From NCBI GenBank assembly GCA_018127085.1, contig CM030729.1, positions 248,001 through 312,000 of the forward strand: a stretch of DNA of 64,000 nt. Direction: 5' to 3'. The stretch is from Pneumocystis sp. 'macacae' (taxonomy: Eukaryota; Ascomycota; Pneumocystomycetes; Pneumocystales; Pneumocystaceae). Of the stretch, positions 1 to 10,540 are shown piece by piece. How positions within the stretch are numbered: the stretch's first letter is position 1; each line of letters starts with the position of its first letter. The position numbers were made by a program, and so were the translations under genes. A model generated the notes under the pieces. It searched no databases, was not told the DNA's origin, and was given only the letters and a program-made list of their open reading frames with translations.

Positions 1-1498
1 CATACCATTTGGATGAAGTCGTTGTTTCTATCCTTTTCCCAATAGTATGCTTACAAATTTATTTGTATTGATTTTTTTAACTTTAAGTTTAGGTAAAACA
101 GGTATTTCTATCATGGAAACCTTTAGAAGAACCTACTTTTGTCTTAAATCTTTTTTGTAAATGGAAAGATATTCTGAGGATAAAAAGTATGTTTAATTTA
201 GATGAAATAGATGATTCCTTTTCATTAAAGCAAAGGTAATTAACTATACTTAAATGGATAAATACTAATATTATTAAAGAACTATGACACCATTTGAAAA
301 TATGTTGCAATATTTATGGGTTCCTCAAGTTCGATCAGCGATTAATAATACATGGGATCCTCATAATCCATCTTCCGTTCTTCTTCTTTTTGAATCATGG
401 AAAAGCTTATTATCACCATTTATTCAAGACTTTATATTAAACCAATTAATATTTCCAAAACTTCAAAGGTCTGTTTCTGATTGGAATCCTCGAGATTTTA
501 TTAAGAAAAAGGGTCATCAACTTCCACATATTTGGCTTTTTCCTTGGTTACCTTTATTGAAAGAAAATACAGAAACTTTAATTGATAATGTTAAAAGAAA
601 ATTTAAAACAATACTAAGTTCATGGAATATACAAGATGGTCCTATAGAAGAATTGAATGCATGGAAGGAAATTTTCGGTGAGAGTCAATTTGAAAAGTTA
701 ATGTTAAATTATTTGTTACCCAAATTATCTACATGTCTTCGTCTGGATTTTCATGTTGACCCAAGTGATCAAAAATTAGAACCTCTGGAATGGGTGTTTT
801 CTTGGCGGGATTTTTTTAAACCTTCAGTATTTGATCGATTATTTGCAGTAGAGTTTTTTCCAAAGTGGATGGATATACTTTATTTATGGCTCACTGATTC
901 GCATTGTAACTATGCACAAGTTAGTGAATGGTTTGTATTTTATAAGGATTTTTCGCTTGTTTACTTAATTTAGGTATCAATGGTGGCAGCAAGTATTTCC
1001 TCCAGAATTACTTAAAATGCCTATGATTCGTGAATCTTTTGTAAAGGGATTAGATATGATGCATCAGGCACTTAATCTTGGAAAAGATGTTTCTGAAAAG
1101 TACCTTTATTTTATTTTTATTTTTAATTATTTACAATTAATAGATTACCTCCTCCTGTAATTGATTTTATAGATTCTATAGAAATGAAAACTAAAGAAAA
1201 TCCAATACCTGAGAGATATGGAAAACAACTTGGTGTTGAAGATATTAAATTTAAAGATGTTGTTGAAGGATTTTGTGTAGAACACGACCTTATTTTAATA
1301 CCTTTGCGAAAAGCACATGAAGATACTGGAAACCCTCTCTTTAGAATTACAGCGAGTGCAAGCGGCACCGGAGGCATTATTGTATATATTAAAGGAGATG
1401 TTGTTTGGGTACAGAATTTGAAAAATAAAAATGAATTTAGTCCTCAATCTTTAAATCATATCTTAACTTTAGCACAAAGATCAAGTTATCGGATATAA
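1..1498 (+). CDS. TFIP11/Ntr1-type spliceosome disassembly factor, 3' part
   Basis: This is the C-terminal part of a tuftelin-interacting protein 11 family protein (Ntr1/Spp382 in yeast), the G-patch cofactor that activates the Prp43 helicase to release the intron lariat from spent spliceosomes in the nucleus. What is visible is the GCFC domain: a DEVVVSILFPI segment, then PLEEPTFVLNLFCKWKDIL, TMTPFENMLQYLWVPQVRSA and a W-rich tail. The reading frame is continuous after removing short introns near 46-101, 235-283, 943-972 and 1099-1145, and stops with TAA at 1496-1498. The 5' end, including the G-patch, lies outside the window. No catalytic residues are expected. The family assignment is firm; individual exon edges are by eye. 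Confidence 0.85.
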
Positions 1499-1648
1499 TT
1501 AACATTAATATAAAGAATATCATTTTATATATTGAATTTAAGGATTGTTGTATTTTTATTATAAAAAAGATAAATATTAAAAATATTTCTTCATTGCGAA
1601 ACGACGGATTTTCAACTACTTAGGCAAGTTTTATTCAAAATTTGTAAA

Positions 1649-2123
1649 ATGCGTGCTATAAAAAATGCGTATACTTATTTGACATCTAAAGATTCTTATA
1701 TATATCCCGAACCATCTTCTATGTTAATTTCTATGATGTCAACAGAGTTATCTGCACTTAAAAATTTAGAAAAGCAGACAAAAAATATTCAAGGGTCTGA
1801 TGAAAATATTCCAAAAAATAGATCAAAATCAAAATCACCAGTGAGTTTTGCGCAACATCCAGGCATTTATACGTTTTCTTTCATATTTATTTGTTAACAT
1901 TTTAATTGAAGTGAATATAAAAACTCAAGACCAAAATACAGGCTACAGTTCATATTTTGGATATGAGAGGGTTTTTATAAGGTTTAAGGGATTTATTAGT
2001 TATCTTTATTCTTATTTTATTAGAGGAGATAATGATTATTACAGATGGCTGCAAGACTATGCGAAAAGAGATATGTTTACAGATTGGGTTGAAACCGCAT
2101 TTGGTAAATGTGTAGGGAGATGA
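1649..2123 (+). CDS. Unrecognised small protein, probably spliced
   Basis: An ATG at 1649 opens a 64-codon frame that runs to a good donor (GTGAGT at 1841). A plausible continuation is an acceptor at 1929, a short exon (1930-1970), an intron with weak donor GTTTTT at 1971 and acceptor at 2023, then a last exon ending at TGA 2121-2123. This would give a protein of about 110 residues with an acidic-aromatic C-terminal end. Alternative splicing in the last exon gives a different frame ending at 2115, so the C terminus is uncertain. I see no signal peptide or membrane segment and recognise no family. It lies 150 bp downstream of the TFIP11-like gene on the same strand. Confidence 0.4.
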
Positions 2124-4026
2124 AGAATATATATACATTAAGTCTTGAATTTTTTCTTTTTAGAGGAAATTGTCATTCCCAAATTTTTAAAATTTCAAAT
2201 CTTAAAAGTTTTTTTTGTATTAACTTATTATTATCTTTTTGTTTTGTTTTCAGCAATGATATTCATTAAATAAGTCTAAATTGACTTATATATATCCATA
2301 ATTTATGACTGATTTAATCATTTTTATAAAATATGGTAGTTTCTAGCTTCTATAATATTTAGAAGAAAAAATGTTTTCTGCTCTGGTTATATAAATAAAT
2401 GTGATTTTTTATCATAAGATTTCTTTAATAGGCAACATATTTCATATTTTAAGTTTATATAGCAGAAGGTTTAAAAAGATAATAATTTGATGAGTCTTGG
2501 AGCTTTATTACCTAAATATGGTTGAGTTCATAAAGTATATTGAAATAAGTATAAGGTATTTATTTTTTAGATTAAATGCTTTTAATTTAAAATTTTATAG
2601 TATTTTTATGATGTATAATATTTTATTAAATTGTTTTTCAATTTTTTAAATATAGGACATTTTCGTTGTTTCTATTTTTGAAAATAGTAATATAATTGCA
2701 GGTTAAAGTTTTAAAAATTTAGAATTTTATTAGAATATAAGGTTAAAAATAATTTTAAAAAAAAAATTATAAATAAAATACGCAAAGGTAATATTTATAA
2801 ATGTTGTTTTGATACAAAAATATTTTTATAGTTGATGAGTAAATATTTCAAACTAGAGTTTCTGATTTTTTAAAGTGATCTTTTATTTTTATATATTTTC
2901 TGATTTATATATTTTTGTATCTTTTTAGATAAAGAACAGAACTAATTATAACTGTATGTAGGTTCTTTTTTGGAGTTTTTTCAAGGTATTTCTTAATTTA
3001 TTTTAAGCAAAGATGATAGTTTATGAATTGGAATTACCGTCTGATATTTATATAATAAAATGTGTAGAAACAATGCTGCTTTAAATCTGAGCTTTTGAAA
3101 TTATAATTATATATACAAGTTCTAATGTCTCTAGATTCAATGATAGTCTTTAATCTTTTTATTTTACTATAATTCTAAAAATTAAAGTTTTATTAAATAT
3201 TAATGTTTTAAGCATTATTTATGTTTAATGCTGTTAGAATTTTATTTTATTTTTGAAATAAGACTAGTTTTGATTTTTTTGGTTCGTGCATTTTGAAATA
3301 AATTATTGTTTTTTAATATTTTTTAAAAATATTGAGGTTAGTTTAAAAGATTGATTCTAAAGGAAAACTTTGATGAATGTTGATGACGAGTCAGATTCTA
3401 TGTTAGTACTGTTGAAAACTTTTTTTTTACCATTCATGCTTAACTGAGTGATTAAATATATTATAATTATATTGTTTTGAGTATAAGCACTGATTATTTT
3501 TGTCTAACAGGATTTTAATATGATGAGAATGTTTTGTTTAGTAGTCAATTCTCATGTTTGTTAGAGCAGTTCCTTGCATTAACTAAGGTATGTATTTTAT
3601 AAAAATTATTAAACTGCACTGGATGATTCTAAATTACTTAATGACAAGCATATGTCAGAGTTAATGCATTGAAGAATATATTAAATTCTGATGCAAATAT
3701 TTAATCTTTTTTATAAATCTTTATTTGTGCTAATAGATTAAATTAGGATACTTAGGAAGTTAAAGGTAAGAATATTTTATAAACACAATCAATATGATGA
3801 TATAATTACTCATAATTCACGACGGTCTTATTAGCCATATGGCATTGATTAATCTGCTTTAAAGCATGATAATGAGTACTGATTAATTTGTGTTTATAAT
3901 TGTACCATTTAAAGATGAATTTGACACTTAATGATAGATATAAGTGGATTGTATTTAAATGTTTTCTAACTGATTTAAATACATATAATTAAATGCATTT
4001 TTATCTTTTCTTATTTATTAAACGTT
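2124..4026. other. Long ORF-free convergent gap
   Basis: 1.9 kb between the ends of two converging genes, much longer than most gaps here. All frames are broken by stops. The plus strand is rich in T and contains many TGATGA-like words. The only discrete structure found is the element at 3777-3899 listed separately. Nothing else is supported. Confidence 0.6.
3777..3899 (+). ncRNA. Candidate structured small RNA, C/D-box-like
   Basis: A perfect 12-bp inverted repeat (TTATAAACACAA at 3777-3788, TTGTGTTTATAA at 3888-3899) encloses a consensus C box ATGATGA (3794-3800) and D box CTGA (3879-3882), each five bases from the stem. A second inner stem pairs TACTCAT (3807-3813) with ATGAGTA (3872-3878). 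Two perfect palindromes, GCCATATGGC (3834-3843) and TGCTTTAAAGCA (3855-3866), could form small hairpins in the middle. The arrangement fits a C/D snoRNA of about 110 nt in size and order of boxes. No clear internal C'/D' pair or rRNA target was identified, and in AT-rich DNA such a stem can occur by chance. The strand is chosen from the boxes. Confidence 0.4.
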
Positions 4027-4840
4027 TTATTTATTTTTTAAAGATCTTTTTTTTTTAGGATTTCCATATTTCGCTTCTAAACTGTCAATCAGGGTTTCCA
4101 TACGTGTTGCTTGTCTTTGTTGTATTAATGCCTGAAGTTGATCTTCTCCTTTTATTCTTTTTAAAGTTTTATCTAAACCAAGTTCTTTTGCAAGTTCTTC
4201 TGCTTCAATTGCCTCTTTTTTGGCTTCTTTAAGTCTTTTACGCTTTTGAGTAGATGTTTCTTGGGAATAATTTTTATATTTTTTAAGTTCTTTTCGTTCA
4301 ATACCTTTATCAATCATTACACGAAACCTTTCTTCATCTAAAAGCATGTTACTGCATAAAACGTATGAGAATATATCTTTCATAGACCCTTTGCATTGTT
4401 CATATGCAAAATATAAATCTTTCTGTTCCTCATCCGAACCTGATAATATTAATAAATATTTTTTTAAAAAAGATGAATTCAATTATACCTTGATATGAAT
4501 TTTTAAATTCTTCTAATGTTTTTCCATCTACAACACTTTTATAAAGATCTTTTACCCATTCAGACCAATCAATGTCATCTGATATTTCATCTAATCTTCC
4601 GGTTTTATCATATCTTTTACGTCGTTTTTCATCACTCAAAACCCCGTATGCAAAAGCAATTTCTTCAAACTTAGTAGTAGCATCTTTTTTTTCTAATTCT
4701 GGTTTTTTATCCGGATGATTTAGTAAAGCCTGTTTACGGTATGCTGACCTAATTTCTGCGAATGTTGCATTTTTATTTACTTTTAAAACAAAATATGGAT
4801 CAATTTCATGAAACTTTTCAATTAAGCTTTCATTTGGCAT
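4027..4840 (-). CDS. DNAJC9-like J-domain protein
   Basis: A 254-residue J-domain co-chaperone. The J domain is at the N terminus (about residues 13-80) with the HPD motif at residues 42-44 in LLNHPDKKP, which stimulates Hsp70 ATPase. The remainder is charged and helical, with a KKAEAEE-type Lys/Glu stretch and a basic end (PKKKRSLKNK), matching the DNAJC9 group, in which the J domain is coupled to histone binding in the nucleus. Two exons: 4840-4489 and 4439-4027, separated by a 49-nt GT-AG intron, with a Gly codon split across the junction. The start is the first ATG of the frame. Histone-chaperone activity is family knowledge, not something visible here. Confidence 0.75.
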
Positions 4841-5048
4841 CCTTTCTATAGTTATAAGTAATTTTTGAGTAAATTTGATTTTTTTTTGAAGTTGAATATT
4901 AATTCCATTAAGCTATAAGTTATTAAAATCGATAATTATACTATAAAAAATTAACAATAATTAATAATTTTATATTATATAAATACATATTCTATATGTT
5001 AATTTTATGCTTTTTCAATTATTTTTCTGAATATATATCATAATTAAG

Positions 5049-6659
5049 CTATACTGCCTTTTGTTCTGGATAAAGAAAGAAAGCAATAGATATGATACAA
5101 TATACTGCTATAAGCATAATTCCTTCAAGCCAGTTACTTTTACCATCCTAAAAAAATAAATTATTCTTCAGCAAGTGAGATTATTAGATAACCTGAATTA
5201 AATAATTTATAATAAAAACACTAATAAACATAATAACTGTTTCAAATGTCTTAAAATATAACGTAAGGGGTTGTCCAATAATCCATCCAATAATAATAAG
5301 AGAGGGGGTAATAAAAAGTGCGATTTGCATGGAAGAACCAAGAGCGACACCAATAGCAAGATCCATTTTATTTTTTATTGATACAATTACAGCCGTAACG
5401 TGTTCAGCAGCATTTCCTAAAATATAAATATTGAATTTAAATTTCTTATGATTATTTTACCAACAATAGGTATAAGTATTAAACCTATAAATGTTTTATT
5501 AACATTATACGAGGCAACAAACAAATCAATTGAATCAATAAGATATTCTGCACATATCGAAACTAAAATAGTAACTAAAATAAGAAGAATTCCAGAAATA
5601 ATAGGAGGAATAGATTCTTTGTGGCTATCTTCAATAACTGTATCATAAAATTCTGTATGTGTTTTTAACTATTATATATTAAATTTAATCATTTAAATAG
5701 ATTAAATTACTTGAAAAATTAAATATAAAAAGTATATAATTAGTAAAAATATTGATGTTCCACGTGATAATATAACAATACTTTTATTTGTTTCATCTGT
5801 ACCTGGCAATGACAATCTAAATGCAGCAGGTATTAAAAGAGAACTTGTTGCTACAGCCATGAGAGAAGACATAGTTTGTGCAAGAGTCATATTAAACTTT
5901 TGTTCTCGATAATATAAACCACCCGCAATAAAACATATTCCAAGAACCTCAAGATAAATTAATTTGAAAAGATTATTTAAATAACAGAAATACTAATAGG
6001 TCGTTTGATAAAATAGAACCTAGCATAGATGTTTGTACAATTCTTAACTGTCCTTTATTCAATGCAATGATAGAAATAATTAATTCTACAATATTGCCGA
6101 GACTAAGAAAAAAATAAAAAAAGCGTTATATAATCTTAAAATATACCTTGCATTAAGAAGACTTCCTATAGTCTTAAAATATTAGTATATATCAACTTTT
6201 CTAGAAAATAAAGAAATACCTGTCCAATATTCATAGAAAGTTCTTCAGTGAGAAAACTGAGTATCTAAACATTTTTTAAAATTAATACACAAGTTTTTAA
6301 TCTATCTTACTGCTGCTAAAGGAATAATTGCTATGAAATTGAAAACAAATGTCATTGTATGATTCCATTCGAAAAATCCACATAAAATGCCCAATGGTAC
6401 AAAAATTAGAAAAATATTCACATAATTACTTAGGATAATTGAACGAGCAATAGAATATGCACTCCATGTATTATTTTCTTGACAAGAACCATTATATTCA
6501 TTCTGTAAAGGTTCTTCCGATTCTGTTGGACACGCATTATGGCTATAAAATAACTGATTATTTATTCTTTCTAGAAGTATGTTTTTGTGTGTTTCTGGTT
6601 TTTCTAAATACAAATTTTATCAATCTAAATACTTTTAAAATTATTTATTTCTTACGCAT
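5049..6659 (-). CDS. VCX1: Vacuolar Ca2+/H+ exchanger (CAX family)
   Basis: A CaCA-superfamily antiporter that exchanges Ca2+ for H+ across the vacuolar membrane, driven by the V-ATPase gradient. The spliced protein carries both CAX signature repeats: [13 protein letters not shown] (c-1) and [18 protein letters not shown] (c-2, preceded by [13 protein letters not shown]), plus several membrane segments ending in [14 protein letters not shown] sequence at TAG 5049-5051. At least six short introns are needed, at about 6257-6300, 6180-6220, 6108-6150, 5949-6000, 5656-5708, 5366-5440 and 5145-5192 (approximate). The first coding exon may be only ATGC at 6659-6656 followed by GTAAGA; the long downstream frame has no ATG at its beginning. 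An ER or Golgi homologue cannot be excluded. Confidence 0.8.
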
Positions 6660-7048
6660 AGTAATTCAAATTATGAAAACTGTTAATCGAAGATAAGAAT
6701 TAAAAAAATATGTTAAAAAAATCATAGATTCATTATTTATAATAATTGGGTTTAAATATATTATTATGATAATTTAAATGGTGTTTTACTTGTAGCGAAT
6801 AAATTCCTAATGAAAAAATATAGATAATAATGTTTTTGAAATTACATTTATTGAAAAAAAATATATTGTAATAAAAATATCTTATCCATAATTCTCTAAT
6901 TTGATGTAATATTAATTTGATTAAAAATAACAATTTTTCTTTATTTTTTATTTAATAAGATGATACTGGTAATTAATAGACTTTTGTTTTTTTTTCTTTA
7001 TTCTTTGTAAAACCAATATATAAAATAAGTTCTTATCTATTTTTATAT
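6660..7048. other. Intergenic, nothing seen
   Basis: About 390 bp of AT-rich sequence between two minus-strand genes. It should hold the promoter of the Ca2+/H+ exchanger and the 3' end of the upstream neighbour. I see no ORF or structure that I can support. Confidence 0.6.
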
Positions 7049-7702
7049 TTAAAGAGATGAAATCTGTAGCCGAACAAGAGAAAGCAGACGAATAATTTTT
7101 CTTGAATCATGTGTTTGTCGATATTTAAATCTTGCTATATCATGTTGACTTTCTAGAATTGGAATAATACGTTTGTTTTTTTCCATATTCTTTAGCCATA
7201 TTAAAAATTCTTTTTGTATATAATTGATAAGAGTAATTGTATCATATGTTTCTGAGTATTTGGTTTTAGTTAAATTATTTTTTTTTTCATCTGCAGAATC
7301 TAAAATAGATTCTTTTTCATTTATTTCTATTATTTTGTTTGTTAATTTTTTTTTTTCTGATTGCTGATTTTGAGAAATTTCATTTTGATCTATTAAAAAA
7401 TAATTTTCTATATTTTTTGAAATAGAAGCAAAAAAGAGTGTTTGTTCTTTATCTTTTTTATTTCCTTCTATATCTGTATTTAAGTAATTTATATTAGTTT
7501 GTTTTTTTTTTGGGATTTGATAAGACGAAAATGGTCTTTTAGATAAAAATTGAAGTATGTTTTCTTCAGAAAATTGAAAATTAGATAAGAACTCAGACTG
7601 ACGGTGTTTAATTGATGGTATTTCAGGTACATTGGGGAATTTTTTTATGCTAAGAAATTCTTTTACTGAATGACAAGAAAGATCTTCGGATTCTTGACCC
7701 AT
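7049..7702 (-). CDS. Unrecognised 217-aa protein
   Basis: A single uninterrupted frame from ATG at 7702 to a stop at 7049, 217 residues. The middle is low-complexity and rich in Lys, Asn, Glu and Ser, and probably disordered. The last 60 residues look folded, with alternating hydrophobic positions (YIQKEFLIWLKNMEKN and RKIIRLLSLVRLQIS). There is no signal peptide, membrane segment or metal motif. I do not recognise a family. The length and lack of stops in such AT-rich DNA make a real gene likely. Confidence 0.6.
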   Translation of the reverse strand: MGQESEDLSCHSVKEFLSIKKFPNVPEIPSIKHRQSEFLSNFQFSEENILQFLSKRPFSSYQIPKKKQTNINYLNTDIEGNKKDKEQTLFFASISKNIENYFLIDQNEISQNQQSEKKKLTNKIIEINEKESILDSADEKKNNLTKTKYSETYDTITLINYIQKEFLIWLKNMEKNKRIIPILESQHDIARFKYRQTHDSRKIIRLLSLVRLQISSL

Positions 7703-8338
7703 ATTCTGTTTTCAATAAATATTAATCAACAAAAATAAAAAAAAATGTGTTTTTACTTTAAAATATAAAGTGTTATTCTTTATCTTTAAAAAAAAGATTT
7801 TAGAATCATTTTAGATATTCTTATGGTATCGATCGTATCAATTAAAATATTGATAACGTATGTATTATAAATATAATATGCATATATGCATGAATAATCT
7901 AATTTAGAAAAATAAAAGAAAACAATGTGAATATATAATTTAATAACTATTTATTTTAAATAATAATATTAAAATTACATATAATATTAATCTTTTTCTC
8001 TTTTTCTATATATACAACCAGATAATTATCATACAAATCTATTCTTCTAAGACCCAATAATCCTCTATTATTTTTAAAGATAAATTTATAAACAATAAAA
8101 TTGAATAGATAGTACTTTATTTATATGTAGAATATAAATATATAAATTAGAGCTTAGAAATACCAAAAAGTTTCAATGCAATGCATAAGTGTTAGAAATC
8201 ATAAAAATTATATAAAATCAAGTATATAAACAACATCGCCTTATTCTATATGGTGAGTAGAAAATAAATAGAAACAAAAAATAAGTGAATTAAATACATG
8301 GATGTTTGTACAAAATGGTATATAATCGTATGAAAAAA
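7703..8338. other. Intergenic, nothing seen
   Basis: About 640 bp between the upstream end of the unrecognised 217-aa gene and the 3' end of STN1, both on the minus strand. Very AT-rich, with only short chance ORFs. Confidence 0.6.
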
Positions 8339-10099
8339 CTACTTATCAAGGATCCATTTACCTTTTCCTGCATAATACCAACCAGAGAGCGTAAACATGA
8401 CTTTTATAATAATGTTTGTAACAAGTGTTTTATTGACAAGGCGCCATTCATCACCATGATTACGTATTTCAAGCCATATATCTTTATTTGTTATAATGAG
8501 TTTTTCCTTGGCTAAATCTCGTTTTTTCAAATATTTCCACTTATATAATGCCTCACGGCAACAACGCCGTATTAATCTCCGAAGATTCCAGTCTCCTAAT
8601 GTCGCATAAACACCCGCTGTTCTATCAATAAGTAAAATCAATCCATTATCAACAAGCCTTCGTAAACAGTTTCGTATTGTACGGCAAATTTCAATTGATT
8701 GTGACCATTCCACTCCTGAAAGGACGTCTGATACATAGATTGTATTCTTTCCATCCACAGTGTCCAATTCACTTGTCTGTCGTGTCCGTATAACAACACA
8801 TTTTGCTGCATATTCGATTTCAGCATCTACACGCAAAATTGACATTGTAAATTCTCGTAAATTGTTCTTCACTACCCTGCTCAATATAAGTCGTTCCAGA
8901 TTTCGCATTGTATATTCATCTTCTTCCATTTTTTTAAAAGAAATCACTTCCTATGTTTTTTATACATTTTTTTCAACTTCCATAATTACATACTCCCAAT
9001 AATACATTCCCATACATCATCGCTGATCCTCCATTATGTTTTGATAAAAATGACTGAATCACTGATCGTTTTGTATTCAAATCTACAAACCATGCCTTTG
9101 AAAGGACCTCTTGCTTTAGTCGTAGCCGTTCCTCCCACCCCATTACTTCTATATTTGGATCGTTTATCACATCTACTTCCAATCAACCCAAAATCACTAA
9201 AATTCATACTTCTGCAGTGCTACTGCGTTGTACTGCGCTTCTTCGTACCCAATTTTATAACCCGAATTTGGCGGCGTCCATGAAATCGTATGAAAGTACC
9301 GCGAACTCGGATTCGAGTGCCAATTTCAAGCAATCCCTCTGCATCCGGCATTTCTGGGATGAGCTGTCGATGTTTATCTTCTTTTAAAATAAGTTCTGCA
9401 ATCTGTCCACTTGCATCATCCACTGTAAGCATATTAGCTACTCATCAAAGAAAGCATATAACACGCATATACAACGCATATAATACGCATATATAGCGCA
9501 TATACTGTGTATATATCCAGAAATAAGCATATAGATTCCATTTATAAAACATATATATCCAGCAACACTGATTCCTGTTTTTAATACATATTCCACTTTT
9601 CAGCGAATATATTTGGTCATTCGACACATATACTCTGTAGTTTAGTGCATATACTCAGTATTTCGGCGCATATATTCTGTTTTAAACATATATACTCTGT
9701 ATTTGCGCGCATATATTCCCTTTTCCCCATACATGCGACAAAATCCCTCTTTTCATATCGCTCCATGGCTACTACAACTCCCATGAGATGCACCCAGCGA
9801 ATTGGATGATTGAGCCAAAAGAGTGTCGGTCCGTCTGAAACATGGTTAATTCTGCTTCAGAATGTTTATTTTGCTCATTTTTCACTTAAAACACTTAGAA
9901 AAGGCTTAAGAGGCCATTATTTTGCTTCAGAAAAGTATTTTTCTCATTTTATTTGATTTTTACATCACTAACCTTCGAATCCCTCAATTACACGCAATGT
10001 ATACACATCACTTGCAAACAACTTAACCCATGTATGATAGACAGGAGAATGGTGGAAAAGAAATGGAGGATAGAATTCAGAAGCCTCTTCATCTTTCAT
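8339..10099 (-). CDS. STN1: Telomere-capping CST subunit Stn1
   Basis: Stn1 binds the single-stranded telomere overhang with Ten1 (and Ctc1 or Cdc13 where present), caps the end and recruits polymerase alpha for fill-in. Exons fit at 10099-9973, 9834-9733, 9422-9249, 9175-8994 and 8950-8339, giving exactly 399 codons including the stop. The N terminus has the family pattern FYPPFLF then SPVYHTWVKLFASDVYTLR; the OB fold begins LFWLNHPIRWVHLMGVVVA, continues with LDDASGQ and ends with RIRVRGTFIRFHGRRQIRVI and a DPNIEVMGWEERL helix. The C-terminal half fits the winged-helix region (for example LVDNGLILLIDRTAGVYATL). Introns are 138, 310, 73 and 43 nt; the 310-nt one is unusually long and repeat-filled. 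It is divergent from the GTPase gene at 10541. Confidence 0.82.
9423..9732 (-). repeat. Degenerate ~21-nt tandem repeats filling a long STN1 intron
   Basis: On the minus strand this intron carries six or seven degenerate units of about 21 nt with consensus near GAGTATATGCGCCGAAATACA (TATATG cores about 21, 21, 18 and 23 nt apart around 9627-9715). Towards its 3' end is a second run of about 11-nt units, TATATGCGT-like (about 9450-9520). The donor is GTATGG at 9732 and the acceptor TTACAG ends at 9423. The unit length keeps a reading frame open for about 130 nt past the donor, so retention would extend exon 2 before a stop. Confidence 0.65.
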
Positions 10100-10540
10100 T
10101 GCAGGTATCCGTTTGGCAATGTGTGGCTCTTGGTTTTGGTTTGTTTCGAGTAATCTTGCTATCTAGAGTTGCCATAGTAATTTTTCGATGGAAGGATATT
10201 TGAGGGTCTTTATGGGGAAAACAAGCTAAATATGCAGTGTTATGAGTATCTATAGATGTTTATGAGGAGGAGAATCAGTGTTTTTAATAATTTAAGTTTT
10301 TCTTCTTTTTCCTATTTTTTTTAGTTTTTTTCTGGCTGTTTTTTGGTTTTTTTTATTATTTTTTACTTTTGTCTTTTACTAACATTTTTTAGTATTTAGT
10401 ACCTAAATTTTGTTTTTTGTATATAACATTTGGTATTTTATGTCTTCTATTTGTTTTTTTCACTTTCAACAGAAAAAAAATAGTAGATTAGTCTAGATTC
10501 CTCTGTCATTTATTATCAGCTTTTTTTATTTTGTTTTTAG
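10100..10540. promoter_or_regulatory. Divergent promoter region STN1 / EngB-like gene
   Basis: 441 bp between the start of STN1 (minus) and the start of the GTPase gene (plus), so it should hold both promoters. It is T-rich on the plus strand from 10290. The sequence just before 10541 reads TTTTGTTTTTAG, which could be a splice acceptor, so an upstream untranslated or coding exon of the GTPase gene is possible. No specific binding site is recognised. Confidence 0.5.

Noticed and set aside
5448..5648. Plus-strand ORF inside the Ca2+/H+ exchanger
   Set aside because: Antisense shadow of conserved exchanger exons.
9970..9985. CCTTCGAATCCC, similar to a tRNA B box
   Set aside because: It falls in the first STN1 coding exon and has no cloverleaf around it.
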